From assembly GCA_023423275.1 (NCBI GenBank), contig JAFAFW010000046.1, positions 17,891-81,890 of the forward strand: a stretch of DNA of 64,000 nt, in the 5' to 3' direction. Positions 8,784 to 18,486 of this stretch are shown in pieces. Made by a program: the position numbers and the translations under genes. How positions within the stretch are numbered: position 1 is the stretch's first letter; every line of letters starts with the position of its first letter. Under the pieces are notes generated by a model, which saw only the letters and a list, made by a program, of their open reading frames with translations, made no database searches and was not told the origin of the DNA. This DNA is from Pseudomonadota bacterium. GTDB lineage: Bacteria; Pseudomonadota; Alphaproteobacteria; Rhizobiales; Hyphomicrobiaceae.

Positions 8784-9092
8784 GTGGACCAGATAGATCG
8801 GTTGGAAGATGTCGTGCATGTCGTGTGCACGCATTTCGGCGTTACTGAAAAGGAGTTGCTGTCGCACAGGCGCACGCGCAGACTGCACATCCCACGCGTC
8901 TACGCGGTCTATCTGGCGGACCGCATATCCGGCGCATCGGAACGCGAGATCGGCGCGGCTTTTGAGAGGCATCCGGACATCATCGGTATGTATTGTCGCT
9001 CGGTAGCGCGCCAACTCGATGAAGACATGGAAAAGCGCGGCCTGATGAGGGAGCTGGAGAAGATTGTCAAACGCCGTTGGCGATTAACATAA
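8784..9092 (+). CDS. stand-alone DnaA domain IV-like DNA-binding protein
   Basis: A 102-aa product that looks like an isolated DnaA C-terminal domain: VCTHFGVTEKELLSHRRTRR, then RVYAVYLADRISGASEREIG and a final helix. DnaA domain IV binds DnaA boxes; this protein lacks the AAA+ domain, so it cannot act as a full initiator. The GTG at 8784 is chosen because AAAGGAGG (8771-8778) precedes it by 5 nt; the frame is open up to a TTG at 8694 with a poorer ribosome site. The island also carries a plasmid-type Rep gene, so a replication or regulatory role in the element is plausible but inferred. Confidence 0.66.
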   Translation: MDQIDRLEDVVHVVCTHFGVTEKELLSHRRTRRLHIPRVYAVYLADRISGASEREIGAAFERHPDIIGMYCRSVARQLDEDMEKRGLMRELEKIVKRRWRLT

Positions 9093-9167
9093 TAACGGTG
9101 TGATAATGTATCTTATGGGAAATACAAGATCAGGTTTGGCGTCGTTTTCAGTTAAATCGCGGACCCA

Positions 9168-9181
9168 CGCTTTCGAAAGCG
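9168..9181. terminator. 14-bp perfect palindrome between convergent genes
   Basis: CGCTTTCGAAAGCG is perfectly self-complementary and lies between the convergent ends of the DnaA-domain gene (stop at 9092) and the DUF262 gene (stop at 9191). It could act as a weak bidirectional terminator or a protein-binding site. There is no flanking U tract. Confidence 0.3.
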
Positions 9182-9190
9182 ACTGACCGT

Positions 9191-11173
9191 TCACGGTGAA
9201 GGCCAAGCGGTCAACGCGTACGAAAAGAGTGCTCCGGCACGCTCAACGATCTTCTCGTCATCCCAGATATCGCCGCCATCTTGAAAGTAAGTATTCAGTG
9301 CAAGAGCACTTTCCTTGGCAAGCGCGGGGCGTTTCGTCTTGAACGCAGCATTGCTGAGGCTCGTATTGAAGCGCGGTGTAACAAGGGTCAGATTGCCAAT
9401 GCTGTGCAGCAATCGCGCACGATCGGCTTCCGCCGCGCCCGTCGCATCGCGCAGCGGATAGTCTGCTGGTTTCCATCTTTGAGGCAGGATGTGTTCGACG
9501 CTGAGTTTCTTCGGATCCGTGCGATATTCGTGATGATCGGGGCTGAGCTGAAGCTCGATACCTTCGAGAATGGCCTGGACGCGACGGGTATTTGCGCCCT
9601 TGTAAAGCTGATCCCCCTTCCACGAATCCCTAAACCTCTCATCGTCTGGCCATACCTGGCTGTCGCCCGATAGGGCCTTCAGCTCAGCCAGGAGATCGGC
9701 AGAGTCCGCACTCTTGGCACCGGCAAGATTCGGCAGGATGCGCTTCATGAATGTGCGGTTGTAGCTTTGCGTCGTCAGCCCCACGACGAAACGCCGAACG
9801 AAGTAGCTTTCCAGATAGGTCAAAGACCTTACGAAATCCGGATCGGCGGGCTGCTTGTGTTCGAGCAGATAAAGGACAAGCGGGATATGAGTGGTCGTAT
9901 CCAGAAGCTGCATTCGGCGCGAGAACCGCTCAAGAGGTGTAGCATGACCTGGCGCCGCGATTTTCTCGAACACTGCTGCGTGCCGCGAAATCCGCTGAAG
10001 CTCCTTCTCAAGGTCCCGGCTCGGCTCCTCGTCCCACCAGGACTTGAACTCGTCGAATACGTGAGTGACCTTCAGATCGGCTCGCTTGTTCAGCCCGCTT
10101 AGGAAATAGAAGAACGTGTCGAGGCGGGTTGTCTTCAGGCGCCCCTGACGGGATTCGACGCGCCAGAATTTCGGCCCCTGCGGCTTCGAGGGATTGTCCG
10201 GCCTTTCGTCGAACAGGCGCCAGTAGTCTTCATAGAGGCTGTCAACTTCGTTCCCTGACCGCGACGCGCGCAGGAAGATGAAGTTGCGGATCAGGTCGCC
10301 CGGCGTCAGAGGCGCGCCGCGGGCGTTGAGAGTCTCGAAAATGATCTGAGGGTCGTCCTCTGCGTCGAGCTGAAGACGCATGATCTGGAAGCACTGCTGC
10401 AAGGCCTCCAGGAACAGGCGGCCTTGTTGTGCATCGGGCGCCTTGCCGGCTTCCAGGGGAATTGCAATATCGGCGCTCTTGTTGATCGCGCGGATCACCG
10501 ATTGCGCAAAGGTCTGCTCTTGCCGTGAACGCGGCGTCGCCATGACCTGATCATGGGAGATGCCGTGAAGAAGTCCCTGAAGCATCGCGTGAAAGAAAAT
10601 ATATGCCTGAACCGGTCCCGGCCACTCGTGCCCCTCCTCGCCCGTAGCGGTCACCGGAAATTCAGCGAGCACTTGATTGACACTGCCCGCAGCAGAAATC
10701 GCCTTCATCACGTCGCGCGCGACGTTCGTCGGCAGAACCTTCATGTGATCTGATTTCTGCTTATAGGTTCCTCTGTTGTAGGTCAGCGTCTTCAATTCGT
10801 CATCGATGCCTTCGTCTCCGAGCGCCTTGAACACATCGCGCGCCGCGAGAAGCATGATCTGGAACGTAGTGATACGCTGCTGCCCGTCGATGACTTCCCG
10901 GCTTGGTATTTTCTCTGTATCGCCATGATCGGCCGGGCCGACAATGATCGCTCCGAGGAAATGCTTACGAAGCGGTTTGAGCTTGTCGGCGCCTCCTACG
11001 CTCTTGGCATTCTCTCTGTGCTCGGCCAGAGCTTCAATGCGATCGGTAATATCTTCCCATAGCGGACAGATTTGATCGGCGAGTGTCCAGACGTAACCGC
11101 GTTGAAAGAGCGGTACGAGATACTGCTCGCGTTGCTGGAAGAGATCGGCAATGGAGATCTTGGCGGGCTGCAT
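9191..11173 (-). CDS. DUF262/DUF1524 protein (GmrSD-like nuclease)
   Basis: A 660-aa protein with the N-terminal DUF262 ParB-like fold (VPLFQRGYVW at about 21-30 and DGQQR at 96-100) and a C-terminal DUF1524 HNH-type nuclease (VEHILPQ at about 559-565, then GNLTLVTPRFNTSLSN). This architecture is that of the type IV restriction enzyme GmrSD, in which DUF262 hydrolyses NTP and DUF1524 cuts modified DNA. It is the last gene of the defence operon, 14 nt after the HNH gene. I infer an effector or second line against modified phage DNA; substrate specificity cannot be read from the sequence. Confidence 0.87.
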   Translation of the reverse strand: MQPAKISIADLFQQREQYLVPLFQRGYVWTLADQICPLWEDITDRIEALAEHRENAKSVGGADKLKPLRKHFLGAIIVGPADHGDTEKIPSREVIDGQQRITTFQIMLLAARDVFKALGDEGIDDELKTLTYNRGTYKQKSDHMKVLPTNVARDVMKAISAAGSVNQVLAEFPVTATGEEGHEWPGPVQAYIFFHAMLQGLLHGISHDQVMATPRSRQEQTFAQSVIRAINKSADIAIPLEAGKAPDAQQGRLFLEALQQCFQIMRLQLDAEDDPQIIFETLNARGAPLTPGDLIRNFIFLRASRSGNEVDSLYEDYWRLFDERPDNPSKPQGPKFWRVESRQGRLKTTRLDTFFYFLSGLNKRADLKVTHVFDEFKSWWDEEPSRDLEKELQRISRHAAVFEKIAAPGHATPLERFSRRMQLLDTTTHIPLVLYLLEHKQPADPDFVRSLTYLESYFVRRFVVGLTTQSYNRTFMKRILPNLAGAKSADSADLLAELKALSGDSQVWPDDERFRDSWKGDQLYKGANTRRVQAILEGIELQLSPDHHEYRTDPKKLSVEHILPQRWKPADYPLRDATGAAEADRARLLHSIGNLTLVTPRFNTSLSNAAFKTKRPALAKESALALNTYFQDGGDIWDDEKIVERAGALFSYALTAWPSP

Positions 11174-11187
11174 GGAACCTAAGCGCT

Positions 11188-11970
11188 TTAGGGTTGAACG
11201 GATATGGAAGACAAATCCAGGCGCTGCCGATGCCAGGCAAGCTGCGGTAGGTGGGCTGGCGCGATCTTGCTGAGGCGCAGACCAGGATGAATCCCGAGCG
11301 CCTTGCGGTCGCTCTCACTCAGTGTGGCCGAGATCAGGATGCCGCCATCGTCGCTGAATGAAATAAGGAGAGCATCGAAGGCGGCGTCAAGATGAGCCGC
11401 CAGAAGCAGGCCATTGTAGACGTCCAACCGCTCGGCGTCCGTCGTGCATTCGCTCCACGGCTTGATGTGGCTTGCGCGCAGGAGACGTGGCTCACTGACG
11501 CCAAGTACGGCGCAGACGCCGCCCCAATACTTCATCAGGGCGCTGCGGAATATGTCTTGGCCAACGCGCTCGATACGCGCACGCTCCACCTCGGTCGTAC
11601 GCGGCATGGAGCGCGTTTGCGCCTCAAACACCCGAAGTGGTTCGATTGGCAGCGCCTGAGCCAATCGCCACATCTCTCTCACGAGGTGATGCAAAGGCGT
11701 CGTGTCGTGGACGACAAAAGCGACGAAACCGGAAGGCGCGCCCGAGGACCATGTCTGCCAACGCGTGGCGAGATCGTCGGCAACGCCACGATGATTGGTT
11801 GCAGCCACGAAACCCTCTGGGCCGCAAGCCAAACGCAACGAGGCCGGCGCATTGAGGCTGTCGAAGGTCATCCAGCCGTCAACGTCGCCGCGGTCGATGC
11901 CAAAACCTTCGTCCTGAGCTGCCTTGCGAAGGCGTATGCGGTCAATGGGGGAGATCGTGATTCTTGTCAT
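11188..11970 (-). CDS. HNH endonuclease (HNH_2-type)
   Basis: A 260-aa protein whose C-terminal third carries SHIKPWSECTTDAERLDVYN followed by GLLLAAHLDAAFD, the signature of HNH_2 nucleases found in restriction-like loci. The N-terminal ~150 residues are of unknown fold. The ATG at 11970 overlaps the stop of the ATPase gene (ATGA), so translation is coupled; a longer frame to 12030 would overlap further and lacks a ribosome site. Its role as the nuclease partner of the upstream Rad50-like ATPase is inferred from this coupling. Confidence 0.82.
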   Translation of the reverse strand: MTRITISPIDRIRLRKAAQDEGFGIDRGDVDGWMTFDSLNAPASLRLACGPEGFVAATNHRGVADDLATRWQTWSSGAPSGFVAFVVHDTTPLHHLVREMWRLAQALPIEPLRVFEAQTRSMPRTTEVERARIERVGQDIFRSALMKYWGGVCAVLGVSEPRLLRASHIKPWSECTTDAERLDVYNGLLLAAHLDAAFDALLISFSDDGGILISATLSESDRKALGIHPGLRLSKIAPAHLPQLAWHRQRLDLSSISVQP

Positions 11971-13946
11971 AAATCGCACCTCAGCAGGCGTTCGTCCGCA
12001 GGACTGCCGTGAAGCGTCAGACGAAGCCATGGCTCTCGGTTGTATCCCTCGGGCGGCTGGGTGGTTGTCGTAATGATGTATTGAAACAATGGCGCCTCCC
12101 CTGCCTCCTCGAGCTTGCGGGACAGCCCGAAGATGCGGCTGTAAAGGCTCATGCCCAGATCGGCTTCTCTCGGACTATCGTGGATGAGGAATTCCGGCGA
12201 TAATGCCTGATCCTCGATGCTCAGCATCAGGGCGGCCAGATCGAGCGCAATGATTTTCAGAGATTCAATCGCGGCGGTCGATCTGTCCCCGCCAAACTGA
12301 ACCGTTAGCGCCAGCCCGTCCGCGCCAAGAACCGCCCTTCCTGTTGCGTGGGGCCCAAGGATTGCACGAACCAGGGTGTCGAACTTGAGCGAGAGGCGCG
12401 AGATGACCGACGATTGCTTATCCCGAAAAACAGCGACGCGGCCTGAAGATTGCTTGATCTTGTCATCGGACTTCCGGAAGTCGGAGACCGCCGCTTCGCT
12501 GCGTCGGATCAACTGGCCGTAGCGCTCCACGTCGTCCTTGAGACGTTGAGATTCGTACCAAGACGCCCGTTGCCCATCTCTCGTCGCCTCAAGCTTCTGC
12601 AGTTGCTCGCTGTGCCGCCTGACGACCTGTTCGGCCAAAGCGATCTGGGCTGGAAAGTCCTTCAGCTCGGCTTCGAGGGAACCCAGGTTTCGCTTCTCCT
12701 CGGCCAGTTCGTCAGTACGCCTTTGCCGTCGATCGCGGATCGATTGCAGATCGGGTAGCTTGTCGGAGAGCTTGCAGCGTTCTGCAAGCACACGGCTGAT
12801 CGGCACCTCACAGATCGGACAAGCGGGCTCTTCGGCCTCGGCTTCTGAATAGGAGAGCCCGGGCATCTCCGCATTGATCCTTGCGATCAGTTGTTTGACG
12901 ACGGGGATCTTGGCGTCGATCGCGGACTGTCTTTGGAGAATGAACCCAAGCTCCTTTTGCGCGTCATCGAGGAGCTGGCGAACCTTGGCGATTTCGTCCC
13001 TGCCGTCCTGCGATCTTGTGGGCGTCGCAGCCGCAAGCCTTGCTTCTGCGGCGGCTGCGAGCGGTGCGACGCCCATCTGACCGGGAATCGCTGTCGTATC
13101 GGCGACCTGGAGCGCTGCGGCCAGACGCAAGCGTTCATCCTCGCACGCCCTCGTCAGATAGTTCCGGTCATTCTCAAGGCGCTGCCGATTGGTCTCCTCG
13201 CGCGCTATATCGCCACGCAGGACGTGCTCATCCGGGTCCAGGGCAGTCAGGCAAATGCGCAGGACGTCCAGCTGCTCCGCGCGGGTAAGGCCGCGCACAG
13301 GCGATTCAGATTCGGAATCGGCGGCACGCCAATCGAGTGCATGATGGAAGCGGCATTCCTGGTCTCGCGTCAGCCATGCCAACACCATGAGCCAGAGTTC
13401 TGCGAGCGGCTTGTTCTTGGGAACAAGCGGTAAGACGGATGAGGGGAAGAAAGTGCGAGCTGCGGCCTTGGGAAACGCGTCGTAACTACTGTCAGCGTCA
13501 GAAGCCGTCAAAGCTTGATCGAGCGTCTTGCCGCTGACGGCTATGTGTTTGCGACGGGCGGCGAAGGGACGAACGACCGACCACAATTGCCCCAACAGGA
13601 TGATCTCGGCGCCGACTGCCCCGTCGGGCATTTCCTCGGCAATGCGCTGACGCTGACGTTCCGCAGCATAGCGCGGCTCTCCGAGGCAATAGCGTACCAA
13701 CCGGCAGAAAAGGGTCTTGCCTCCGCCGTGACCGATAACATCCTCAACATCGTCTCTGCCCTGGTCGCCGCCATCCGGCGACCAGACGATATTGAGGCCT
13801 GGGCGAAGTGAAATATCGCGGATGGGCGCCTGCGCCTGATCTTTCCAGATAACCAGCCGGCGCATCCATAGCCGGGGCTCTTTCCGCCCCTTCGGAGGAG
13901 TGAGCTTCAGCTCATCGCGGGGAAGAAGATCAGGCTGCCTCGGCAT
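11967..13946 (-). CDS. Rad50/SMC-like ATPase with zinc-hook CxxC (DUF3732-like)
   Basis: A 659-aa protein with a degenerate Walker A (GHGGGKT, residues 72-78), a long charged coiled-coil region interrupted by a CPIC hook (about 374-377), a signature-like SLKIIALDLAALM and a Walker B-like FLIHDSPRE (about 583). The layout is that of Rad50/SMC ATPases and resembles DUF3732 proteins, which I know from ABC-three-component defence systems; the exact family assignment is tentative. The ATG at 13946 follows GAGGCGAGGAG and overlaps the methylase 3' end by 17 nt. A much longer upstream reading in this frame lies inside the methylase gene and is not protein-like. Confidence 0.78.
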   Translation of the reverse strand: MPRQPDLLPRDELKLTPPKGRKEPRLWMRRLVIWKDQAQAPIRDISLRPGLNIVWSPDGGDQGRDDVEDVIGHGGGKTLFCRLVRYCLGEPRYAAERQRQRIAEEMPDGAVGAEIILLGQLWSVVRPFAARRKHIAVSGKTLDQALTASDADSSYDAFPKAAARTFFPSSVLPLVPKNKPLAELWLMVLAWLTRDQECRFHHALDWRAADSESESPVRGLTRAEQLDVLRICLTALDPDEHVLRGDIAREETNRQRLENDRNYLTRACEDERLRLAAALQVADTTAIPGQMGVAPLAAAAEARLAAATPTRSQDGRDEIAKVRQLLDDAQKELGFILQRQSAIDAKIPVVKQLIARINAEMPGLSYSEAEAEEPACPICEVPISRVLAERCKLSDKLPDLQSIRDRRQRRTDELAEEKRNLGSLEAELKDFPAQIALAEQVVRRHSEQLQKLEATRDGQRASWYESQRLKDDVERYGQLIRRSEAAVSDFRKSDDKIKQSSGRVAVFRDKQSSVISRLSLKFDTLVRAILGPHATGRAVLGADGLALTVQFGGDRSTAAIESLKIIALDLAALMLSIEDQALSPEFLIHDSPREADLGMSLYSRIFGLSRKLEEAGEAPLFQYIITTTTQPPEGYNREPWLRLTLHGSPADERLLRCDL

Positions 13947-16900
13947 CCACCCATCTCCTCGCCTCTTCCGGCAATGCGTCAAGGACGGGCTGATCACCCT
14001 GCGATTGCAGGAACGCGAGAACGAACTGAGCCCGCCCATTCGGCCAGCCCGCCGTTTCGATCTTGTCGAGGCCTGTGCCCGGTGCCCACGTATTGGCTTC
14101 CTCAATGAGAGTCCCGCGCGCACGCAAACCACGCAAAGTAGCACCCCAGGTCTCATCGGCAGGCGGAACGAATTGCACCGCGCTCTTTGGCAGAGGTTTC
14201 GCCTCATCGCCAATGAGCCGCTGCCACTCCGTCGATTTTTCCTTTTCGAGCTGCGGTACCAGCAGTCGCGGCTCCAATGCAAGAATGGCCGCAATGCGGA
14301 GCTGGCGGATCGGTGTCGGTGCCTCAATGGCCTTCAGCAATGCTGCAAGCATGGCGCCGGTCTCACCGCGGGCATCCGTTCTAGGCCGCGCCCAGGCACC
14401 GTCCGCAACCGGACCAGACGCCGTTACCGGCGTACGCACTTGGATCTTGTCGGAGTCGAGGCGCACAACCTCAGTCGACAGTGTCCCGGCCGTCAGTTGA
14501 TCATATGCCTGCAGTACCAACTTCGCAGTCCGATACTCTCCGTACTTAGCAACGTCGTTGTTCTTCAAGACCCGGAACGTCTCGGAGGGGTAGTGGGTGC
14601 CGTAGACGTCAGACGGGTCGAGGATGTAGCGAAGCTGGTCGCGCGTGAGGCTATAAAGCTTTGCGATCTTGGCATCGAGCTCTGCCCGTAGCAGCGCCCT
14701 GCGGTTGTTGCTCCAGGTGAACGGTGTCCCGGTGTAGCCCAGATCTTCTCCAAACGGCTTCATTGAGTCGGTTGTGTAGGTCAACTCCAAGACCCGAGGC
14801 AGAATGAACTGAATATCCTCCTTGGTGAATGCGTTGGGGTCTGGAATGGGCATTTGCTCCACCATATAGAAGCTCAGATTTATGCCCCCAACCTTCTGCC
14901 GAACTACGTAGTCCACACAGATGGAGTTTGCGACGGAGAGGAACGCTGCAATCTTTGATGCCTCGATCTCAGGCTTTGTGAGAAAAAGGATAATGCTGTC
15001 ACCTACAGCTGCATCGCACAGAGGTGTGAGTATCCAAGTCCGCTCGTCATTTGATCGAACGATCTTTCGCCATCCGATCATCCACGATCTGTTCCATCTT
15101 CGACTTCGCAGTCTGTTATCCCGCTCCTTGGCGCTGACCCAATAACGGGGCATCACATTGAATTTAGGGTCGCCTTTCACGACCCCTTCAATAGGGCCGA
15201 CAACTGGTTGCCCAGTGCCAAGCGAATAAGTGGCCCAACGATGCTCGTACTGATGCATCATCTTGGCTTCATACAACGGAACCCACTTGTCACTGGGATC
15301 AAGATCCCCTTGAAATATCGCCCCGGGCAATTCCGAATACTGTCCAGAATGAAAGTAAGAGAGATTTTTGAAGCACGCGGCATCTTCGGCCATATGAAAG
15401 AAACGAGCAGCAACCGATGCGCCCCAAGGATTCCCCTGCGCTCCCCTCGCTTGATCAACAAGAACGGGTATACGCGTATAAATATTCTTTGTGAGTTCGG
15501 CATCGGCGCGCGCGCGAAACACAGGGGCGGTCTTAGTGTTGGGGTTAATTGCAGCGATCTCGACGGGCGTCAGGGAAAAGCGGCGATCGTCGTCCGCCAT
15601 ATGCGTCGGATTGGTGAGGAAGAACGAGAAGCGTGCAGCCTTTGCCCTCGGCGCAAGGGCAAGCAGCGAGAACTTGTAGCTCCGATGAACCCCTGGAAAG
15701 ATGGCGTCGCGGTTCTCGAAATCGACGAGTGCCGATAGCCGATGCTTTTCGACGAGATACGCAAAAAATGGGGCCGTTGTCGCATCGGTCGCGATCCCGG
15801 TCGGCACGATGACACCGGCGCGCCGCGCACACCTTGCAAACAACTCGGCAAAAAGGGCATACGTGTTGACATCGCCCAAGCCGGTCAGCGGAAAGCGTCC
15901 GCCCTCTTCCCCGGCGACACGCGCAAAGATGCTCAAAGCCTCAGCAATTCGTTTGGCGACACTGAACTCACCAAAGAGTGCGCGCTTGGCCGAGTTTGCA
16001 GGTGCGGACGCCAATCCATCGATCAGTCTGTGCCTTGCCGCTGCATTTGGAGCGTTTGCGATCTCGGGATCGCGGCTAGCAAAGAACTCCTGCTCCTGCA
16101 GCTTGATGCGCTCCCACGGCGGATTCCCGAGAGCGAGGTCAAACCCGGCGATCCCTCCCTTCTCCGGAAAGAACACCTGCGGGAATTCAAGCGGCCAGTG
16201 AAAGGCTCGAGCGGCCGTCGCCACCTGAATGGCATCCGCTTCCAGATTGCTGACAGCGAGCAGTCCTGAGAGCTTGTCGCGCACAGCGCTTGTCGTAGGA
16301 ACCGTGACTCCCTTGGCTCCCGCAGTCAGCGCAGGGGGCTTCACTTTCAGAAGCAGGAACGCAGCTATGTATAGATCGCACGCTGTCTTGATCCGCCAGT
16401 AGGATTCTCCTTCGACGAGCGCTTCAAATGCTTTCCGTTTCGCCTCGACGCCCGCAAGATCGTCCTCACCTTGGGCATCGATCTTCTGCGCCGAGGTCGC
16501 AAGCTCATCGGATACTTTGGTGAAAGCCAGCTCGATCGTCTTATCATCGCGCTCACGAGCCTGCTTGTTGAGTTTCCTCCACGCGGCTGCTGCGGGCTTG
16601 GCATCGCCAGTCAACGGCTTGTAGGCATCATCGGGAATGCCGATCTGGAGCGCTTTCAGATCATACACTCCAAGCAGGCTATCACCGCATCTCAGATGCG
16701 CGTCCAGAAACGAGAGCGGCTTGCCGGGCTCGACGGTCTCGATCCAGAGCGCGACTTTCGCAAGCTCGATGGCCATGGGATTGCGATCGACGCCAAAGAG
16801 GCTACGGCGCGCAACCTCGCGCAACCAGTGTCGATAGTCATCCTCGCTTGGCGTGCCGGGACTCGACAGGCGGGCGATGCGCGATGCAAGCCGCCGCGCG

Positions 16901-18480
16901 GCGGCAAGCAGAAAGTGACCGGAGCCGCAGGCAGGATCGATGATGCGCAGGTCAAGGAGGGATTCGATGGCGGCCTTGTCTTCTTTACCTGCAACCGTCT
17001 CCTCGATCAGCGGGTCGAGGGTCTCGTCGAGAAGCGCCTGAACCAGGCTGTCAGGGGTATAATAGCTGCCTGACACCTTGCGGGCATTGCCCCTCGTCTC
17101 GTCGCCCTCGGCAAAAGTGAAAGTGCGCGTGTCAGCGCTTGCAACCGGTGTCAGCTCCAACAGGCTTTCATAGACCGAGCCTAGCTCTTCGGTTTCCATG
17201 TCGCGCCAGTTGACGCGCGTGAGTGGATGACCGTCGGGCCGCATCCACGCCAGCCGCCAGATCGCGGCTAACAGCCGGCGGTTGTCGATCTTGCAGGCGG
17301 TGAGATTGGCAAGCTGCCCATGGGCAAACAGACCGCCAAGCGCCGGCAGCCCCAGACGCGGTTCCCCCTTTCCCAATGCGGTGAAAGTGGCTTTGAGCCC
17401 TTCCCAGGCGTCGCCATGACGGTCCCAGGATGTGCGGCGCATGCAGCGCTCGCGCAAGCGCGCCAGTGAATACCCTTCCGCATAAGCCTTCGTAGCTGAC
17501 TGTGGTGCGGCGGGCGCATGCAAAAGCTCCCGGTCCTCGGCGGCAAAGAGGAAGATGAGACGATAGACGAGACGCAGGAGCTCCTCGAAATAGCCCTGGC
17601 GTGTAAGTCCGCCTTCGATCAGTGATTGCCGAAGAGTGCCGTTGGCCTGATGTTCGATGAACCCCTGCCCCAATTCGATGAGCGCGGCTTCGACGCCGCG
17701 CCGCAGCTTGTCGCGAGCGGCCACGCCTTCAACGCGACCGGTGTCGCGCCAAGTCTCGAGGGAGGACTCAGTGGGGGCGGATCTAGGGTTGCCGAAGCGG
17801 CTCTGATGGATCAGGAGCCACAACGCAGAAAAGTCAGGGAACAGCCCCTCGGAGAAAATCTTGGCAAGGTCGGCCTCGATCCAGGCCGGACGCGTGAGAC
17901 TGACATTGTCGCGCATGAGACGCAGCGTGAGGCCGTCGATGGTCAGGCCCCAGGCAGCCTCCTCGCTCGCATTGAGATATTCCTGCAAGAGGAGCGTGGC
18001 CGAGCGGCGACGCCCTCCATCACCGAACTGCGCCAGGCTTTCATCTAGGCCCCGCCGGCGGGCCACAGGAGGCGGAGCGGGCGCGATGACAACAGGAATA
18101 CGTCCAGCAAGAGCGGCATGACCTATCGGAAATTCGCGCTCGCCCAATCGGATCATTGCCTGAGGTTTGAGCGTATCAAAGCCGAAGCACTGCTGCAGGA
18201 GATCAAGAGCAAACTTCCCGGAAGCCGCAGGACTGTTCACACGCGCCGCATCAAACTTCGCCCATAGGGCTTCGGCGATGCGAAAATAGCGCGCGATCTC
18301 ATCGCGGATCTTCAGACCGTCGGGTACGCGGTAGCTGTGTTCGTCCTGGCCATGCGCCTCAAAGGCTGCGATGCGCGCGACTATGTCCGGCGTCAGCAGA
18401 CCGCCGATAATCTCGATGGCGCCGAACTCGAGGCGGACGGCGCGACGTGAGGAACGAAGGCGAGTGGTGCGGCGTGCCAT
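13930..18480 (-). CDS. large N6-adenine DNA methyltransferase (Eco57I/DrmMI-like)
   Basis: A 1516-aa protein with a SAM-binding motif I, DPACGSGHFLL (about residues 515-525), a preceding SYYTPDSLVQALL, and a catalytic motif IV NPPWE (about 785), the N-P-P-W/Y form of adenine methylases. The size and architecture match the methylases of class 1 DISARM (DrmMI) and PglX-like enzymes rather than a classical type II methylase. It begins 6 nt after the SNF2 helicase gene and overlaps the ATPase gene at its 3' end. It presumably marks host DNA to protect it; the recognition sequence is unknown. Confidence 0.9.
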   Translation of the reverse strand: MARRTTRLRSSRRAVRLEFGAIEIIGGLLTPDIVARIAAFEAHGQDEHSYRVPDGLKIRDEIARYFRIAEALWAKFDAARVNSPAASGKFALDLLQQCFGFDTLKPQAMIRLGEREFPIGHAALAGRIPVVIAPAPPPVARRRGLDESLAQFGDGGRRRSATLLLQEYLNASEEAAWGLTIDGLTLRLMRDNVSLTRPAWIEADLAKIFSEGLFPDFSALWLLIHQSRFGNPRSAPTESSLETWRDTGRVEGVAARDKLRRGVEAALIELGQGFIEHQANGTLRQSLIEGGLTRQGYFEELLRLVYRLIFLFAAEDRELLHAPAAPQSATKAYAEGYSLARLRERCMRRTSWDRHGDAWEGLKATFTALGKGEPRLGLPALGGLFAHGQLANLTACKIDNRRLLAAIWRLAWMRPDGHPLTRVNWRDMETEELGSVYESLLELTPVASADTRTFTFAEGDETRGNARKVSGSYYTPDSLVQALLDETLDPLIEETVAGKEDKAAIESLLDLRIIDPACGSGHFLLAAARRLASRIARLSSPGTPSEDDYRHWLREVARRSLFGVDRNPMAIELAKVALWIETVEPGKPLSFLDAHLRCGDSLLGVYDLKALQIGIPDDAYKPLTGDAKPAAAAWRKLNKQARERDDKTIELAFTKVSDELATSAQKIDAQGEDDLAGVEAKRKAFEALVEGESYWRIKTACDLYIAAFLLLKVKPPALTAGAKGVTVPTTSAVRDKLSGLLAVSNLEADAIQVATAARAFHWPLEFPQVFFPEKGGIAGFDLALGNPPWERIKLQEQEFFASRDPEIANAPNAAARHRLIDGLASAPANSAKRALFGEFSVAKRIAEALSIFARVAGEEGGRFPLTGLGDVNTYALFAELFARCARRAGVIVPTGIATDATTAPFFAYLVEKHRLSALVDFENRDAIFPGVHRSYKFSLLALAPRAKAARFSFFLTNPTHMADDDRRFSLTPVEIAAINPNTKTAPVFRARADAELTKNIYTRIPVLVDQARGAQGNPWGASVAARFFHMAEDAACFKNLSYFHSGQYSELPGAIFQGDLDPSDKWVPLYEAKMMHQYEHRWATYSLGTGQPVVGPIEGVVKGDPKFNVMPRYWVSAKERDNRLRSRRWNRSWMIGWRKIVRSNDERTWILTPLCDAAVGDSIILFLTKPEIEASKIAAFLSVANSICVDYVVRQKVGGINLSFYMVEQMPIPDPNAFTKEDIQFILPRVLELTYTTDSMKPFGEDLGYTGTPFTWSNNRRALLRAELDAKIAKLYSLTRDQLRYILDPSDVYGTHYPSETFRVLKNNDVAKYGEYRTAKLVLQAYDQLTAGTLSTEVVRLDSDKIQVRTPVTASGPVADGAWARPRTDARGETGAMLAALLKAIEAPTPIRQLRIAAILALEPRLLVPQLEKEKSTEWQRLIGDEAKPLPKSAVQFVPPADETWGATLRGLRARGTLIEEANTWAPGTGLDKIETAGWPNGRAQFVLAFLQSQGDQPVLDALPEEARRWVDAEAA

Positions 18481-18486
18481 AGTCCC

